From NCBI GenBank assembly GCA_020025675.1, contig JAHHRS010000047.1, positions 1 through 14,357 on the forward strand: a stretch of DNA of 14,357 nucleotides. The letters are read 5' to 3'. Below are positions 14,259-14,357 of the stretch, piece by piece. The position numbers and the translations under genes are program-made. Position 1 is the first letter of the stretch. Each line of letters opens with the position of its first letter. A model generated the notes under the pieces. The model was not told the DNA's origin. It made no database searches and saw nothing but the letters and a program-made list of their open reading frames with translations. The stretch is from Oscillospiraceae bacterium. GTDB taxonomy: Bacteria; Bacillota; Clostridia; Oscillospirales; Oscillospiraceae.

Positions 14259-14357
14259 AATACACTCTTTTTTGTTTTTCATGCTCTGTTTGTGCAAGAG
14301 GGATACTGACAATAAGTTCAAAGCTATTTTCTTTTACCTGAGCATCCAATATGTAGG
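14257..14357 (-). CDS. C-terminal fragment of a reverse-strand protein, possibly a sensor histidine kinase
   Basis: Only the last 32 codons are in the window; the gene runs off the right edge. The frame ends with TAA at 14259-14257. The visible tail contains NSFELIVSIPLAQTE and ends QKRVY. A final strand of this type (FELIVSIPL) is common at the end of GHKL ATPase domains of histidine kinases, but so short a piece cannot prove it. No ATP-binding boxes are in view. The gene shares the bidirectional terminator with the flavodoxin gene. Confidence 0.55.
   Translation of the reverse strand, partial: YILDAQVKENSFELIVSIPLAQTEHEKQKRVY

Noticed and set aside
1..14357. Mobile element, prophage, CRISPR or tRNA signals
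   Set aside because: No transposase, integrase, regularly spaced repeats or tRNA-like cloverleaf was found on either strand.

Overview
The window looks like chromosome of a low-to-moderate GC Gram-positive anaerobe of the class Clostridia (Bacillota). The evidence is strong AGGAGG-type ribosome binding sites, sigma-A promoters close to TTGACA/TATAAT, intrinsic terminators, TPP and purine riboswitches, an ECF-type ThiW, and a PadR/DUF1700/DUF4097 operon. A gut Oscillospiraceae-like organism is plausible, but I cannot name a species. I see no tRNA, rRNA, CRISPR array, transposase or phage gene.

Positions 1-6232 form a thiamine salvage region in two same-strand transcription units. Each starts with a TPP riboswitch followed by an intrinsic terminator. 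Unit 1, whose aptamer is cut by the left window edge, encodes ThiD (HMP/HMP-P kinase), a class I SAM-dependent methyltransferase and TenA (thiaminase II / aminopyrimidine aminohydrolase). Unit 2 has its own promoter, with a perfect 8-bp dyad around the -10 box, and encodes ThiW (ECF S component), ThiM (thiazole kinase), ThiE (thiamine phosphate synthase), a HAD phosphatase and a small thiamine-binding (YkoF/MTH1187-type) protein. No thiC, thiG, thiH or thiS is present here. Together these genes would recover pyrimidine (TenA, ThiD) and thiazole (ThiW, ThiM), join them (ThiE), and possibly dephosphorylate the product (HAD). The final enzyme to TPP (ThiL or ThiN) is not in the window. Between the unit 2 terminator and thiW lies about 170 nt of densely nested inverted repeats (3015-3185). 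It is not explained by the TPP aptamer and is the best candidate for something undescribed.

Positions 6406-8205 hold a self-contained PadR regulator, DUF1700 membrane protein and DUF4097 protein operon with overlapping genes, a good promoter and a terminator. This is a common Bacillota envelope-associated arrangement.

Positions 8489-11873 hold a purine salvage operon: a promoter, a guanine-type purine riboswitch (C at the discriminator position), an NCS2/AzgA-type purine permease, adenine deaminase, and a strong terminator. A possible translational expression platform (hairpin loop pairing with the bases just before the Shine-Dalgarno) is visible. A short reverse-strand coding remnant may lie at 8248-8367.

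Positions 11937-13403 encode a sodium:solute symporter (SSS family) on the reverse strand, convergent with the purine operon. Divergent from it is a flavodoxin-family protein (13673-14215) with a good extended -10 promoter. Its terminator overlaps the stop codon of a reverse-strand gene running off the right edge, possibly the C-terminus of a sensor histidine kinase.
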